In this document: positions 9,866 through 19,969 of the stretch, in pieces
Position numbering within the stretch: the stretch's first letter is position 1
How the letters are laid out: each line of letters starts with the position of its first letter
The notes under the pieces: generated by a model
What the model saw: the letters and a program-made list of their open reading frames with translations, nothing else
Databases searched by the model: none
Told to the model about the DNA's origin: nothing
Assembly: GCA_015059045.1 (NCBI GenBank)
Contig: SVBD01000011.1
Location: 1-55,587 of the forward strand
Origin: Erysipelotrichaceae bacterium
GTDB lineage: Bacteria > Bacillota_I > Bacilli_A > RFN20 > CAG-449
Direction: 5' to 3'
DNA: 55,587 nt
Made by a program: the position numbers and the translations under genes

Positions 9866-10972
9866 TTATTTTGAATATTTATTAAAGTCAAACGAATAAG
9901 GAAAATGATATCTCCACGCTATTTCGTTATGATCAACTTTTCTATCTACTAACCATAATAATTTATTCTTAGGGTATATATCTTTTACTATTCCATAATA
10001 ATATTCGTTAAAATCAGTTAATAGTTTTTCTAATTGCGAAATATATCCACCAGTAAGAACTAAAGTTGGCAATTTATCTTTTCCAATAATTAATTTATTT
10101 AAGTCGTTAGGAGTAAAGAAAAATAATGCCGGGGAAAATGAAAGGATATATGAGAACATATCACTATAATTCAACCCTAAGTAGAAACACGCTAAACCTC
10201 CACTAGAAGAACCAAATGTTCCTACATCACTCCAATCTATATCATAATTTTCTTTTAAATAAGGAATCATATCGTTTACGATAACCTTACATAAATTTTC
10301 TAATTTGCCATTCATAAATTTTTTATTAAATGCAAATCTTTTATCAACTTTTCCAAATTCTTGCGACATCGTTAAATCTTTGTCACGATAATAATTAGCG
10401 TTATCGATTGATAATACTAGATATGGATTATTTGTATCCAAACTAACTTTTGTTAATATTTTATCTACTTGCCAAGATCCATACGGATCATTTTTTGTCG
10501 TATATTTACCTACTCCATTTATAGAAAATAAATTTTGGCCATCAAAAGCAATTAATAACTTATATGGCTTACCTTCCTTATTTGGTTGCTTATAAATAAA
10601 GGTATTAATCTTACTCCCTCTTCGATAAGATAATAAATCACTCTTAAATGTCTTTTGATATACTTCTCCAGTCTTATTAATTCCTTTATTATAATAGTCA
10701 ACTGTAAAGACGTTATATCTTTTATTAATTCTTACTTTTAAACTTGGCAAAGATTTGCTTAATTGAATTGGTAACGATATTAATTTTTTATATGCAAAAA
10801 CAATTTTATAATCTTCTTTTAAATTAAAAGTTAAAGTATTTTCATATCCTTGACGATACTTGTTTTTATTAGAAAGATAGTGTCTTCTTAATAATTTATC
10901 ATCCTTAGAATAAACTAAAACACTGATTCTTTTATCCACATCCATTTTAAGAATATTTAATTCAAGTTTCAT
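9866..10972 (-). CDS. Alpha/beta-hydrolase, esterase D / enterochelin-esterase type
   Basis: 368 residues. The C-terminal two thirds look like the putative esterase family (PF00756): KLLIAFDGQNLF near the front, the nucleophile elbow GSSSGG, a DNANYYRD segment and a late His in DHNEIAWRYHF that could complete the Ser-Asp-His triad. The N-terminal 100 residues may be a small beta domain. No signal peptide, so it should act in the cytoplasm. Start ATG 10972 follows GAGGTG by 7 bases; an upstream GTG (10981) overlaps that site. It begins 1 base after the uvrB stop and is the last gene of the secA operon. Substrate unknown. Confidence 0.8.
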   Translation of the reverse strand: MKLELNILKMDVDKRISVLVYSKDDKLLRRHYLSNKNKYRQGYENTLTFNLKEDYKIVFAYKKLISLPIQLSKSLPSLKVRINKRYNVFTVDYYNKGINKTGEVYQKTFKSDLLSYRRGSKINTFIYKQPNKEGKPYKLLIAFDGQNLFSINGVGKYTTKNDPYGSWQVDKILTKVSLDTNNPYLVLSIDNANYYRDKDLTMSQEFGKVDKRFAFNKKFMNGKLENLCKVIVNDMIPYLKENYDIDWSDVGTFGSSSGGLACFYLGLNYSDMFSYILSFSPALFFFTPNDLNKLIIGKDKLPTLVLTGGYISQLEKLLTDFNEYYYGIVKDIYPKNKLLWLVDRKVDHNEIAWRYHFPYSFDFNKYSK

Positions 10973-10973
10973 A

Positions 10974-12941
10974 CTAATCACCTCTTAATTCAATAAGAAT
11001 ATCTCTTAATTCCGCTGCTCTTTCAAAGTCTAATTCTTTCGCAGCTTTTCTCATTTCTTTATCAATTTCTTTGATGTATTGTTCTTTTTCACTACGAGTT
11101 AATTTACCTTCTTTATTAACTTTTATAGTTCTATCTTTAATTTTAAGCGGTTCTCTAATGTCTTTAATAATTGTTTTAGGGACTATGCCATTCTCTAAAT
11201 TGTACGCTTCTTGAATTGCTCTTCTTCTATCAGTCTCATTAATTGCTTTTTTCATTGAATCAGTGATTCTATTTGCGTACATAATTACTCGACCGTGTTC
11301 ATTTCTTGCAGCTCTTCCCACAATTTGAATTAATGATCTTTCACTTCTTAGGAATCCTTCCTTATCCGCATCTAAAATTGCAATTAAACTAACTTCTGGA
11401 ATATCTAATCCTTCTCTTAATAAGTTAATTCCAATTAAAATATCATATTTACCTTTTCTTAAATTATAAATGATTTCCGTTCTTTCCAAGGTTTTTGTAT
11501 CCGTATGTAAATAAGTTACTTTATAGCCTCGTTCTTTTAAAAATGCAGTTAAATTTTCAGCATCTTTAATAGTAAGAGTAACAACCATTACTCTTTCATT
11601 TTGCTCAATTACCTTATCAATTTCTTCAACTAAATCTAATACTGGATTTAAAACATTTTTAACTTCAATTGTTGGATCTACTAATCCAGTAGGACGAATG
11701 ATTTGTTGAACATATTGATTATTTGTCTTATCAAGTTCATAATCCCCTGGTGTTGCTGAAGTACAGATAACTTGATTAATTTTTCCTTCAAATTCTTCAA
11801 AATTTAATGGCCTATTATCTAAAGCTGAAGGTAATCTAAATCCATATTCTACAAGAGTTTCTTTTCTAGAACGATCCCCATTATACATCCCTCTTACTTG
11901 AGGAAATGATACGTGAGATTCATCAACAACCAAAAGGAAGTCCTCTGGGAAATAATCAAATAAAGTATATGGAGTTGATCCTTTTTCTCTTCCATCTATA
12001 TGACGAGAATAATTTTCAATTCCCGAACAAAAACCAAATTCTAGAAGTTGCTCTATATCATATCTAGTTCTTTGATCTAATCTTTGCTCTTCTAAGAGTT
12101 TTCCTTCCTCATGGAAATAATTTAATCTTTCAACTAATTCTTCTTGAATAGTTTCTACTGCCTTTTTAATCCTTTCTTGAGTGGAAGCATATTCATGAGC
12201 AGGATAAATTGGATATTCCATATATGAATGAATTACTTCACCAGTTAAAGAATCTACTTCTAAAATAGATTCGACCTCATCATATTCATTTAATAATATT
12301 CTAACAATATGATCTTTACTTGTTGGAGTAACTAATTCAATTACTTCTCCACGCACTCTAAAGTCACCAGAATTTAAAGAAAGATTATTTCTAGTATATT
12401 GACTATAAATTAATCTACTTACAAATCTTTTTCTATCTAAATCATCTCCAACTCTTACCATGAATACTAATCTACGATATTCATCTGGATCTGATAAACC
12501 ATAAATAGAAGCAACAGAAGCAATAACAATTGTATCTCTTCTTTCTAAAATTGAATTAATCGCCGCACAACGCATAATTTCAATTTCATCATTCATTTGC
12601 GCGTTCTTTTCAATATAAGTATCAGTTGAAGGCATATATGCTTCTGGTTGATAAAAATCAAAGTTTGAGACAAAGTATTCTACTCTATTTTCAGGAAACA
12701 ATTCTTTAAACTCTGAATAAAGTTGTCCCGCAAGAGTTTTATTGTGGACAAGAATCAAAGTCGGTCTATTTACTCTTTCAATTACATTACCAACTGTAAA
12801 TGTCTTTCCCGTTCCAGTTGCACCTAAAAGGACTTGGAACTTCTTTCCTTTATTAAGACCTTCCACTAATTCTTCTATTGCTTGAGGTTGATCCCCTGTT
12901 GGTTTAAAAGAGGAAACTAACTTAAATTTTCTTTGATCCAT
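10974..12941 (-). CDS. uvrB: UvrABC system protein B
   Basis: Damage-verification helicase of nucleotide excision repair, working with UvrA and UvrC. 655 residues from ATG 12941 (MDQRKFKLVSSFKPTGDQP), which follows TTAAGGA and aligns with the usual start; a TTG 21 bases upstream is less likely. Walker A GATGTGKT at 40-47, the beta-hairpin region around 90-115, helicase motifs (DESH; QIVGRAARN) and a C-terminal UVR domain (about 617-652) are all present. It overlaps the protease gene by 20 bases. uvrA normally follows uvrB in Bacilli but is replaced here by an esterase gene. Confidence 0.98.
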   Translation of the reverse strand: MDQRKFKLVSSFKPTGDQPQAIEELVEGLNKGKKFQVLLGATGTGKTFTVGNVIERVNRPTLILVHNKTLAGQLYSEFKELFPENRVEYFVSNFDFYQPEAYMPSTDTYIEKNAQMNDEIEIMRCAAINSILERRDTIVIASVASIYGLSDPDEYRRLVFMVRVGDDLDRKRFVSRLIYSQYTRNNLSLNSGDFRVRGEVIELVTPTSKDHIVRILLNEYDEVESILEVDSLTGEVIHSYMEYPIYPAHEYASTQERIKKAVETIQEELVERLNYFHEEGKLLEEQRLDQRTRYDIEQLLEFGFCSGIENYSRHIDGREKGSTPYTLFDYFPEDFLLVVDESHVSFPQVRGMYNGDRSRKETLVEYGFRLPSALDNRPLNFEEFEGKINQVICTSATPGDYELDKTNNQYVQQIIRPTGLVDPTIEVKNVLNPVLDLVEEIDKVIEQNERVMVVTLTIKDAENLTAFLKERGYKVTYLHTDTKTLERTEIIYNLRKGKYDILIGINLLREGLDIPEVSLIAILDADKEGFLRSERSLIQIVGRAARNEHGRVIMYANRITDSMKKAINETDRRRAIQEAYNLENGIVPKTIIKDIREPLKIKDRTIKVNKEGKLTRSEKEQYIKEIDKEMRKAAKELDFERAAELRDILIELRGD

Positions 12942-14667
12942 ATAATTCCTTAATTTGTTCAATTACTTCATTTTCATATACTTCAAAATGTAAATCCATA
13001 CCTAAACCTTGAAGTAAATCCGCTGTAGTTTTATCGTAAATTCCATCTTCATTTACAATATCATATTTTTCTTGGAAAGCTTTTAATGCTTTATCAAAAG
13101 TACTATGATTTTCACCTAATACATAATTGATTTTATCTTTAATAAATATTCTTTGCGCACTGCTTAAGTAGTCATTATTTATCGCTGGTTCAATATGTCC
13201 TGTGTAAATATTAGAATTCGAATACATAATTACATTATCATAAATTTTATCTTGTAATTTTGAAGCGAAAGCTTCATCGTATAAAGAATTATTTTCATCC
13301 TTTTCTAATTTAACCACTTTTCTAAAAGTAATAATCGCTTCTTCTAAATCATCATAACTAGAACCCAATAATAAATTAATTCTATCTAAAATTAAATTTT
13401 GATCCTTCTCACTTAATAATGAATTAGACGTTACCCCTGGAATATATCTAACATATTTTTCATATGGAATATATTCATGACCTAAGAATACATCTGGTAC
13501 AATACCTCTTTTATTAACGCATTCTTTAGATGGAGAGCATACTTTTGCAAAAGTATATCTAATTAATGAACCATCGTTAAATAAACTAACAAAAGATTGA
13601 GCGATTCCTTTACCATAAGAAACTTGTCCAACAATGCTCACTTTATCTTTGGTATAGGAACTATCTCTTAAACCTAACGCAAAAGCTTCTCCAGCACTTG
13701 CTGTTTCGCTATCGATAATTAATGTCATATGATCAATTTGAGAAGTATATTGCTTAGACATATTGTTATTATCTAAAGAAGCATACGAACCATCTGCGTA
13801 TTGATAATATCCTGTTGATTTTCCCTTTGGAATAAATAAACCTAAAGTATCGACACAATTAGAGACATAACCGCCACCATTACCTCTTAAGTCGATAATT
13901 AAGTGATTTAATTTCTTTCTACCTTCAACAAAAATTTTTGTATCAAAGATATCTTTTAATTCATCTTGTGGAGTTGTTTCTCCGCTAGATTCATCACCTA
14001 AGAAAGATGATAATTCTACATATGCTTCACTATATCCATCGACATTAGTAAGTTCTAATAATCTTACTTTATCAACATTATATGCTCCTCTTGTAATTAG
14101 TAAAGGTTCTTCAAGTTCTACATATACTCCTTCGCTATTTTTTCTTTTTACAAATACTTCAATTTGACTTCCTGAAGCCCCTAAAAAAGCATTTGACCAA
14201 TCAGATACGCTATGATCTTTTAAAATGTAATCTTCACTACGAGTTCCATCGACACTTACATTTCTAACTTTATAAATGATATCTTTATCTTTCATTCCAC
14301 CTTTTTCTGCTGGAGAATCTTTCATAACTTGTTCAACGTAAGCTTCTCCATAATACATAATTCTAGAAAAGCCTAACCCCACACCACTTGAAGAGTAATC
14401 TTGAGTTTCTCCATTTGCCGTAGATGTGTAATAAGTATAAGGATCGCCAAACGAATCAGTTAAGCCATAGATCATTCCATCTAATAAAGTTCTTTGGTCT
14501 ATATCTTCGTAATAATTGGTTTTTAGGAATTCGTATACTTGGGCAATATACGCCATTTCTTCATCGGACAAATTTGGATTAGATGTATTTCCAAATCCAA
14601 TCAAATTACAACTTGTTAATGATAAACTAAGTGTTATAAAACCTAGTAATATTAATTTTTTATTCAT
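12922..14667 (-). CDS. C-terminal processing protease (S41, CtpA/CtpB-like) lipoprotein
   Basis: 581 residues. An N-terminal lipoprotein signal (LTSC, Cys20) anchors it outside the membrane. A PDZ domain follows at about 90-190, then the S41 protease core with the nucleophile in SETASAGE and the general-base Lys in SYGKGIAQ, so the Ser-Lys dyad is intact. The tail (about 400-575) contains peptidoglycan-binding-like segments ending IYDKTTADLLQGLG. In Bacillus subtilis CtpB, also encoded between yvjA and uvrB, cleaves SpoIVFA during sporulation; the position and the nearby sporulation genes make a CtpB-like role attractive but unproven. ATG start behind AAGGAG; overlaps both neighbours. Confidence 0.9.
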   Translation of the reverse strand: MNKKLILLGFITLSLSLTSCNLIGFGNTSNPNLSDEEMAYIAQVYEFLKTNYYEDIDQRTLLDGMIYGLTDSFGDPYTYYTSTANGETQDYSSSGVGLGFSRIMYYGEAYVEQVMKDSPAEKGGMKDKDIIYKVRNVSVDGTRSEDYILKDHSVSDWSNAFLGASGSQIEVFVKRKNSEGVYVELEEPLLITRGAYNVDKVRLLELTNVDGYSEAYVELSSFLGDESSGETTPQDELKDIFDTKIFVEGRKKLNHLIIDLRGNGGGYVSNCVDTLGLFIPKGKSTGYYQYADGSYASLDNNNMSKQYTSQIDHMTLIIDSETASAGEAFALGLRDSSYTKDKVSIVGQVSYGKGIAQSFVSLFNDGSLIRYTFAKVCSPSKECVNKRGIVPDVFLGHEYIPYEKYVRYIPGVTSNSLLSEKDQNLILDRINLLLGSSYDDLEEAIITFRKVVKLEKDENNSLYDEAFASKLQDKIYDNVIMYSNSNIYTGHIEPAINNDYLSSAQRIFIKDKINYVLGENHSTFDKALKAFQEKYDIVNEDGIYDKTTADLLQGLGMDLHFEVYENEVIEQIKELYGSKKI

Positions 14668-15160
14668 TTACATTTACTCCTTCCTCATCAATTATTAATT
14701 GATATAATCCTTCATTTTTTATAACTTTATACTTTGCTAAAATATGACTTTGCTTTTCAAAAGAAACAAGGATATTGATACTTTTTAATTCATCTGTTAT
14801 CTCAAAATATTTCTTGCCTTCTTTTTCAACTATCAAAGGCTTAATACTTAACTTTTCATTAAAAATATAAAGTACTTTATCTTGAATAAACGAATAGTTT
14901 TTCTTTAATGAAACATTTGATATGTAATCAAATGAATGATGATTTTTTAAACTAAATTCAATATTAGCCCCATGTGTTTCTATTATTTCCAAATACTTTC
15001 CTTCTAGTAAAGATAATTCACGAAAATAATTCTCGCTATTAGTTACTAACTCTATATACATATAGTTTTTATACTTTTCAATTTTCTTAACGAAAATTAA
15101 AATGATACCAAGAACTACTGCTAGAGAAAAAATAATTATTATATATACTACTTCATCCAT
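14660..15160 (-). CDS. Hypothetical membrane-anchored protein
   Basis: 166 residues of unrecognised family. Residues 4-24 form one strong membrane segment (VVYIIIIFSLAVVLGIILIF), followed by a basic KKIEKYKNY stretch, so the remaining 140 residues are probably cytoplasmic or held near the membrane; they look mixed alpha/beta. It lies between yitT (8-base gap) and the S41 protease (8-base overlap), which in Bacillus is the place of ftsE-ftsX. It is not FtsX: too short and with a single segment. The Shine-Dalgarno site is weak (AGGA). Tight packing in the operon supports it as a real gene. Confidence 0.75.
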   Translation of the reverse strand: MDEVVYIIIIFSLAVVLGIILIFVKKIEKYKNYMYIELVTNSENYFRELSLLEGKYLEIIETHGANIEFSLKNHHSFDYISNVSLKKNYSFIQDKVLYIFNEKLSIKPLIVEKEGKKYFEITDELKSINILVSFEKQSHILAKYKVIKNEGLYQLIIDEEGVNVNE

Positions 15161-15168
15161 AATTTATC

Positions 15169-16101
15169 CTAATTTATCTTTTCTAAAGTAAATCCTTTAC
15201 CATTAATTTCGTGAGCTCTAGAAATTGTGACAAATGCATTTTTATCAATTATTGATACGATAGATAATAACTTATTATATTCATTCATTGTAAATGAAAC
15301 CATTAACATATCAATTTCCTTTTGCGAATAACCACCTTTAGATTTGATATATGTTGTTGTTCGATCCATTTTTTCAATGATTTGTTTATTGATTTCATCA
15401 GAAGAAGAACTAACGATGAATGCGACAAATTCTTTTGATTTTCCAACAAATAAATAATCAACGATAAGTGCGCAAATAAAGGCAGAAACAATACCTAATA
15501 ACGTTAATACAAAATCATTTAAGATAAACATACCAAGTAATACTAATCCACCATCGATAATAAAAATTGATGTAGAGCTTTCAATTTTTGGAAAATATTT
15601 ACTAATAGCTAATGATAAAATGTCCACTCCACCAGTAGATCCGCCGCCTAAGAAAGTGATCGCGCATCCTGCTCCTACGCAAGCTCCTCCAAATACTGCT
15701 GCTAAAACAATTGCGATTTCATTATATTTACTTCCTTGTAAATAGAAAAATCCATTTAATACATCAGGACTTACTAATAATCCCGCCACATTAACAACAA
15801 TCGAATAAACAATTGTACTAGTTAATGTTTTTAAAGCAAATGACTTACCAAGAAGTATCCAACCAATAAAAAATAAGACCCAAGTAATAATTGTTACCCA
15901 CATCGCTTCAGTTATAAATTCAATAGGGATTAAACGATTAATGATTACTGCAATTCCTGGAACTCCTCCAGTAACCAACTCAAACGGTAAGATAAATACA
16001 CTAACACCAAATGCTAAAATTGCAGTTCCAACAACTATTAAAAGAAAATTTTTAGCTATTAGTAACCATTCCTTTTTAGTTAATTTTTTAAGATTAAACA
16101 T
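15169..16101 (-). CDS. YitT family membrane protein with DUF2179 domain (YvjA-like)
   Basis: 310 residues. Five to six membrane helices in the N-terminal 210 residues include the family's glycine-rich turns (ELVTGGVPGIAVIINRL and GGGSTGGVDIL). The C-terminal 80 residues (SKEFVAFIVSSSSDEIN onward) form a DUF2179 domain. The family's function is not established; transport or export has been proposed. Start ATG 16101 lies 6 bases after GGGGTG, better than the GTG at 16110. It overlaps prfB by 8 bases. The same neighbourhood (prfB then yvjA) is found in Bacillus subtilis. Confidence 0.92.
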   Translation of the reverse strand: MFNLKKLTKKEWLLIAKNFLLIVVGTAILAFGVSVFILPFELVTGGVPGIAVIINRLIPIEFITEAMWVTIITWVLFFIGWILLGKSFALKTLTSTIVYSIVVNVAGLLVSPDVLNGFFYLQGSKYNEIAIVLAAVFGGACVGAGCAITFLGGGSTGGVDILSLAISKYFPKIESSTSIFIIDGGLVLLGMFILNDFVLTLLGIVSAFICALIVDYLFVGKSKEFVAFIVSSSSDEINKQIIEKMDRTTTYIKSKGGYSQKEIDMLMVSFTMNEYNKLLSIVSIIDKNAFVTISRAHEINGKGFTLEKIN

Positions 16102-17204
16102 TCTTAACACCCCACTTTAAATAAGAATTGATAATTTCATCTAATTGCCCTTCTAAAACACCATCTACATTAGAAGATTCATAATTTGAACGATGATCTT
16201 TAACTAATTTATAAGGACAAAGAACATATGATCTAATTTGTGAACCCCATTCAATATTTTTCTGTTCACCTTTTAGTTTTGCCATTTCTTCTTGCTTCTT
16301 TTTATTTTCTAATTGAAATAATCTCGATTTTAAAATATTCATTGCAATTTCACGATTTTGAATTTGACTTCTTTCATTTTGACAAGTTACTACAATTCCA
16401 GTTGGTAAATGAGTTATTCTTACCGCAGATTCTGTTTTGTTAACATTTTGTCCACCCGCTCCACTAGAACGATATGTATCAATCTTTAAATCCTTTTCTT
16501 CAATATCGATGTTTACTGTATCATTTACTTGAGGAACAACATCAACACTAGCAAAAGAAGTATGTCTTCTACCAGATGAATCAAAAGGAGAAATTCTAAC
16601 TAATCTATGAACTCCACTTTCAGATTTTAGATGCCCATAACTATATTTCCCTTTTACAAGGAAAGTAACCGACTTAATACCAGCATCTATCGCTGATTGA
16701 TAATCATAAGTCGTAACTTTTAAATTATTGTTTTCACAATATCGAATATACATTTCAAAAAGCATTTGGGCCCAATCTTGAGATTCTGTTCCTCCTGCAC
16801 CTGGATGAATTTCTACAATTGCATTATATGTATCAAATTCGTTAGATAATAAAACCTCTATTTCAAATTCATCCATATCTTTTGTAGACACGACTAAAGA
16901 TGAAGACAACATTTTATGTATATCTTCATCATATTCTTCTTTTAACATTGATAAGATTTGATTTATTTCTTCGACTTGTCCTTTAAGTTTATTAAAAGAT
17001 TCAAGTTTATTTTTTAAGTTGTTATTTTTATTAACTATTTCTAAAGCTTCTTTTTGATTATCCCAAAAAGATGGTGAATTAATTAACTCTTCATTTTTTA
17101 AAACTTCCTTTGATAAAGAAGCAAGGTCAAAGTGAATCACCTACTTCCTTAAGACGTGATTCTAACTTTAAGACCTTATTTTTTATCTCAAAAAGTTCAT
17201 CCAT
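16094..17204 (-). CDS. prfB: Peptide chain release factor 2, with programmed +1 frameshift
   Basis: Release factor for UGA and UAA. A short first frame begins at ATG 17204 (MDELFEIKNKV) and reaches CTT-TGA-C at 17132-17126; a +1 shift over this UGA continues in the main frame (DLASLSKEV onward), giving about 369 residues, the normal RF2 size. An SD-like AGGTG lies just upstream of the slippery site. A GTG-started 348-residue frame from 17140 would miss the first helix and is not the true start. GGQ is present in SSGAGGQNVNKTES. The gene begins 2 bases after the secA stop, as in Bacillus subtilis. Its presence shows that UGA is a stop codon here. Confidence 0.97.
17126..17145 (-). promoter_or_regulatory. 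RF2 autoregulatory frameshift site
   Basis: In-frame CTT TGA C at codons 25-26 of prfB (TGA at 17129-17127), with an SD-like AGGTG a few bases upstream. When RF2 is scarce the ribosome pauses at UGA and shifts +1, so RF2 controls its own synthesis, as established in Escherichia coli and Bacillus. Confidence 0.93.
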
Positions 17205-17206
17205 TT

Positions 17207-19654
17207 TTATTCACCTTTTGGTTGTTCGTTTTTGCTAGCTTGTTCTCTAGCTAGTCTTTCTTGCTCCATTTCTTCTGGAGTTTTCATTCTTACTTCAATT
17301 TTTAATAAATTTAATACAACTTCATTAGAAATTTTAGTAATCATTTCATTGAACATGTTCCAACCTTCGTCAACATAGTCTTTTAATGGATCAGTTCTTG
17401 CATAGCCTCTTAATCCAATTCCTTCTTTTAATTTTGCCATTGAGTCAATATGAGTTGTCCAGTTTCTATCTACACAACGTAAGGCAATCATCTTTTCAAT
17501 TTGATTTGGTACATCTTCTGGCCATGATTTTCTCTTTTTGTTATAAACCGCAAATAAGATATCACCAATTTCATCACTAACTTCATCAATTGGTGCATCA
17601 TCATATCCAGAATTATCAAAAGTACCTTCTGGTAAATATTTTGGTTCTAAGTTTTTCTTTAATAACTCAGCACTTAAATATGCATTTCTTTCATCTGATT
17701 TATCAATTGATTGATTAACTACATCTTTACCTGCATTTTTGAAATATGTATAAATATTTTCATAAATATCTGGAGCGTAAAGAATAGTATCTCTTTGAGC
17801 GTACATTGTTTCACGTTGTTGTCTTAAAACATCATCATAATCAAGTAAAGATTTACGTGTATCAAAGTTTTGTCCTTCAATTTTCTTTTGAGCGGAAGTA
17901 ATTGCATTTGTTACCATTTTACTTTCAAGAGGAATGTCACCCATTTTTTCAAATAATCCCTTTAAGTATTCTGGAGCAAATCTAATTAATAATTCATCTT
18001 CAATAGAAACAAAGAATCTAGAATATCCTGGGTCACCTTGACGACCTGAACGACCACGTAATTGGTTATCAATACGACGTGATTCATGTCTTTCTGTTCC
18101 AAGAACTGCTAATCCAGCAGGATATTTAACTTGTCCAGTTGGATCAACAATATCTCTAACGCCTTCACCTAATTTAATATCAGTACCACGACCAGCCATA
18201 TTAGTAGCAATAGTAATTGCATTCATTTGACCAGCATTTTCAATAATTAAAGCTTCACGTTCATGGTTTTTAGCGTTTAATACTTCGTGTTTTAAACCTT
18301 CTTTTACAAGTAATTCGTGAACTACTTCAGAAGCTTCAACAGAAGGTGTACCAACAAGAATTGGTTGACCTAAAGCGTGACGTGCTTTGATTTCTTGGAT
18401 TAAAGCTTTATATTTTGCTTTTTCACTTCCATAAACTAAATCAGTATCGTCTTTACGAATAACTGGTTTATTTGTTGGAACTGGTGTAACGTGCATGTTA
18501 TAAATCTTTTCAAATTCTTCTTCTTCAGTTTTAGCAGTACCTGTCATACCTGCAACTTTGTTATAAATTCTAAAGAAGTTTTGATAAGTAATAGTCGCCA
18601 TTGTGATAGTTTCTTGTTTAATGTTTACATTTTCTTTAGCTTGAATAGCTTGTTGTAAACCATCAGAATATTCTCTACCCTTCATAATACGTCCTGTGAA
18701 TTGGTCAATTAAATGAATTTCTCCATCCGCAACCATATATTCGACATTACGTTTCATAACATAGTTAGCTTTTAAAGCTTGGTGAATTCTATGAACTAAA
18801 TCGTTATATTCTGGAGCGTATAAATTTGTAATACCAAAAGCTCTTTCACAAGCATCTGCTCCCGAATCTGTTAAGTTACATGATTTAGTTTTAACATCGA
18901 TTGTAAAATCTCTTTCTTTTCTTAAAGACTTAACAAATCTGTCTGCAAAGATATATGTATTTGCAGGAGCTCTTTCACCACCAGAAATAATTAATGGTGT
19001 TCTAGATTCGTCAATTAAAATAGAGTCAGCTTCGTCAACAATTGCAAAGTTCAATCCTCTTAAAACTCTCTTTTGAATTGATTGAGCCATATTATCTCTT
19101 AAATAGTCAAAACCTAATTCTGAGTTAGTTGTATATGTAATATCTGCATTATATGCATCTTGTTTTCCTTTTGTATCTTTTTCTCTTAAGTTAACATCAC
19201 ATGTTAAACCAAGGAAGTTATAAACTTTACCCATGTTTTCACAGTCACGAGCTGCTAAATATTCGTTAACTGTAACAACGTGAACACCTTTACCACTTAA
19301 TGCGTTTAAATAAACCGCCATAGTTGCAGTTAAAGTTTTACCTTCACCAGTTCTCATTTCTGCAACATCACCCTCGTGAAGAATGATTGCGCCCATAACT
19401 TGAACTTTATAAGGGAACTCACCTCTAATTCTTCTATCAGCTTCTCTACATACAGCGAATGCTTCAGGAAGAATATCATCTAAAGTTTTTCCATTAGCTA
19501 ATAATTCTTTGAAATAAGGAGTTTTTGCTTGAAGTTCTTCATCACTCAAACTCTTCATTTCTTCTTCATAAGAAAGAACTAAATCGGCTTTCTTTTCGAT
19601 TTTCTTTAACGCTCTTTCATCTACTCTTAATAAACGATCAATAAAATTACCCAT
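17207..19654 (-). CDS. secA: Protein translocase ATPase SecA
   Basis: Motor of the Sec preprotein translocase, at the inner face of the membrane. 815 residues, with MRTGEGKT (100-107) as Walker A and DEAD at 207-210, the preprotein cross-linking domain, the second nucleotide-binding fold (GRSGRQGDPG) and the helical scaffold. The chain ends in a charged tail (EQASKNEQPKGE) and lacks the C-terminal zinc-binding SEC-C motif found in many SecAs. Start ATG behind GGAGGT. It has its own promoter (19682-19710) and heads a seven-gene unit ending at the esterase. Confidence 0.98.
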   Translation of the reverse strand: MGNFIDRLLRVDERALKKIEKKADLVLSYEEEMKSLSDEELQAKTPYFKELLANGKTLDDILPEAFAVCREADRRIRGEFPYKVQVMGAIILHEGDVAEMRTGEGKTLTATMAVYLNALSGKGVHVVTVNEYLAARDCENMGKVYNFLGLTCDVNLREKDTKGKQDAYNADITYTTNSELGFDYLRDNMAQSIQKRVLRGLNFAIVDEADSILIDESRTPLIISGGERAPANTYIFADRFVKSLRKERDFTIDVKTKSCNLTDSGADACERAFGITNLYAPEYNDLVHRIHQALKANYVMKRNVEYMVADGEIHLIDQFTGRIMKGREYSDGLQQAIQAKENVNIKQETITMATITYQNFFRIYNKVAGMTGTAKTEEEEFEKIYNMHVTPVPTNKPVIRKDDTDLVYGSEKAKYKALIQEIKARHALGQPILVGTPSVEASEVVHELLVKEGLKHEVLNAKNHEREALIIENAGQMNAITIATNMAGRGTDIKLGEGVRDIVDPTGQVKYPAGLAVLGTERHESRRIDNQLRGRSGRQGDPGYSRFFVSIEDELLIRFAPEYLKGLFEKMGDIPLESKMVTNAITSAQKKIEGQNFDTRKSLLDYDDVLRQQRETMYAQRDTILYAPDIYENIYTYFKNAGKDVVNQSIDKSDERNAYLSAELLKKNLEPKYLPEGTFDNSGYDDAPIDEVSDEIGDILFAVYNKKRKSWPEDVPNQIEKMIALRCVDRNWTTHIDSMAKLKEGIGLRGYARTDPLKDYVDEGWNMFNEMITKISNEVVLNLLKIEVRMKTPEEMEQERLAREQASKNEQPKGE

Positions 19655-19681
19655 AAGACCTCCATTTTGCTTATCAAATCA

Positions 19682-19710
19682 ATTATACAAGGGCTTTGGT
19701 TTTATATCAA
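19682..19710 (-). promoter_or_regulatory. Sigma-A promoter for secA operon
   Basis: Minus-strand TTGATA (19705-19710), 17-base spacer, TATAAT (19682-19687), directly after the csp terminator and about 28 bases before the secA start. Confidence 0.8.
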
Positions 19711-19731
19711 ACAAAAAAAGGGTTAATTATA

Positions 19732-19756
19732 TAAAAAAATCCCCATATAGGGGATT
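19732..19756 (-). terminator. Intrinsic terminator after csp
   Basis: AATCCCC (19738-19744) / GGGGATT (19750-19756) with a 5-base loop, followed on the minus strand by a run of T. Confidence 0.85.
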
Positions 19757-19765
19757 ATAAGTGGA

Positions 19766-19969
19766 TTACGCTAGTACTTTTACAACGTTTCTTGCTTGTA
19801 ATCCACGAGTTGTGCGCGAAAGTTCAAAAGTTACTTCTTGTCCTTCTTCTAAGGAGCGATATCCCTCTTCTTGAATTTGAGAATAATGAACAAAGATATC
19901 TTCACCTTCACCGCTGTTGATGAACCCGAAACCTTTTTCAGGATCAAACCATTTAACTTTTCCTGTCAT
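19766..19969 (-). CDS. Cold-shock-domain RNA chaperone
   Basis: 67-residue CspA/CspB-type protein, a single OB-fold that binds single-stranded RNA and DNA and melts secondary structure. RNP1 (KGFGFI) and RNP2 (DIFVHYS) are intact, and the N-terminal [17 protein letters not shown] is typical. ATG start behind AAAGGTGG. It stands between comFC and secA, where Bacillus has hpf; its own terminator separates it from secA. The 118 bases between comFC and this gene hold no promoter I can place with confidence, although the leader is long enough for the cold-responsive folding known for csp genes. Confidence 0.96.
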   Translation of the reverse strand: MTGKVKWFDPEKGFGFINSGEGEDIFVHYSQIQEEGYRSLEEGQEVTFELSRTTRGLQARNVVKVLA

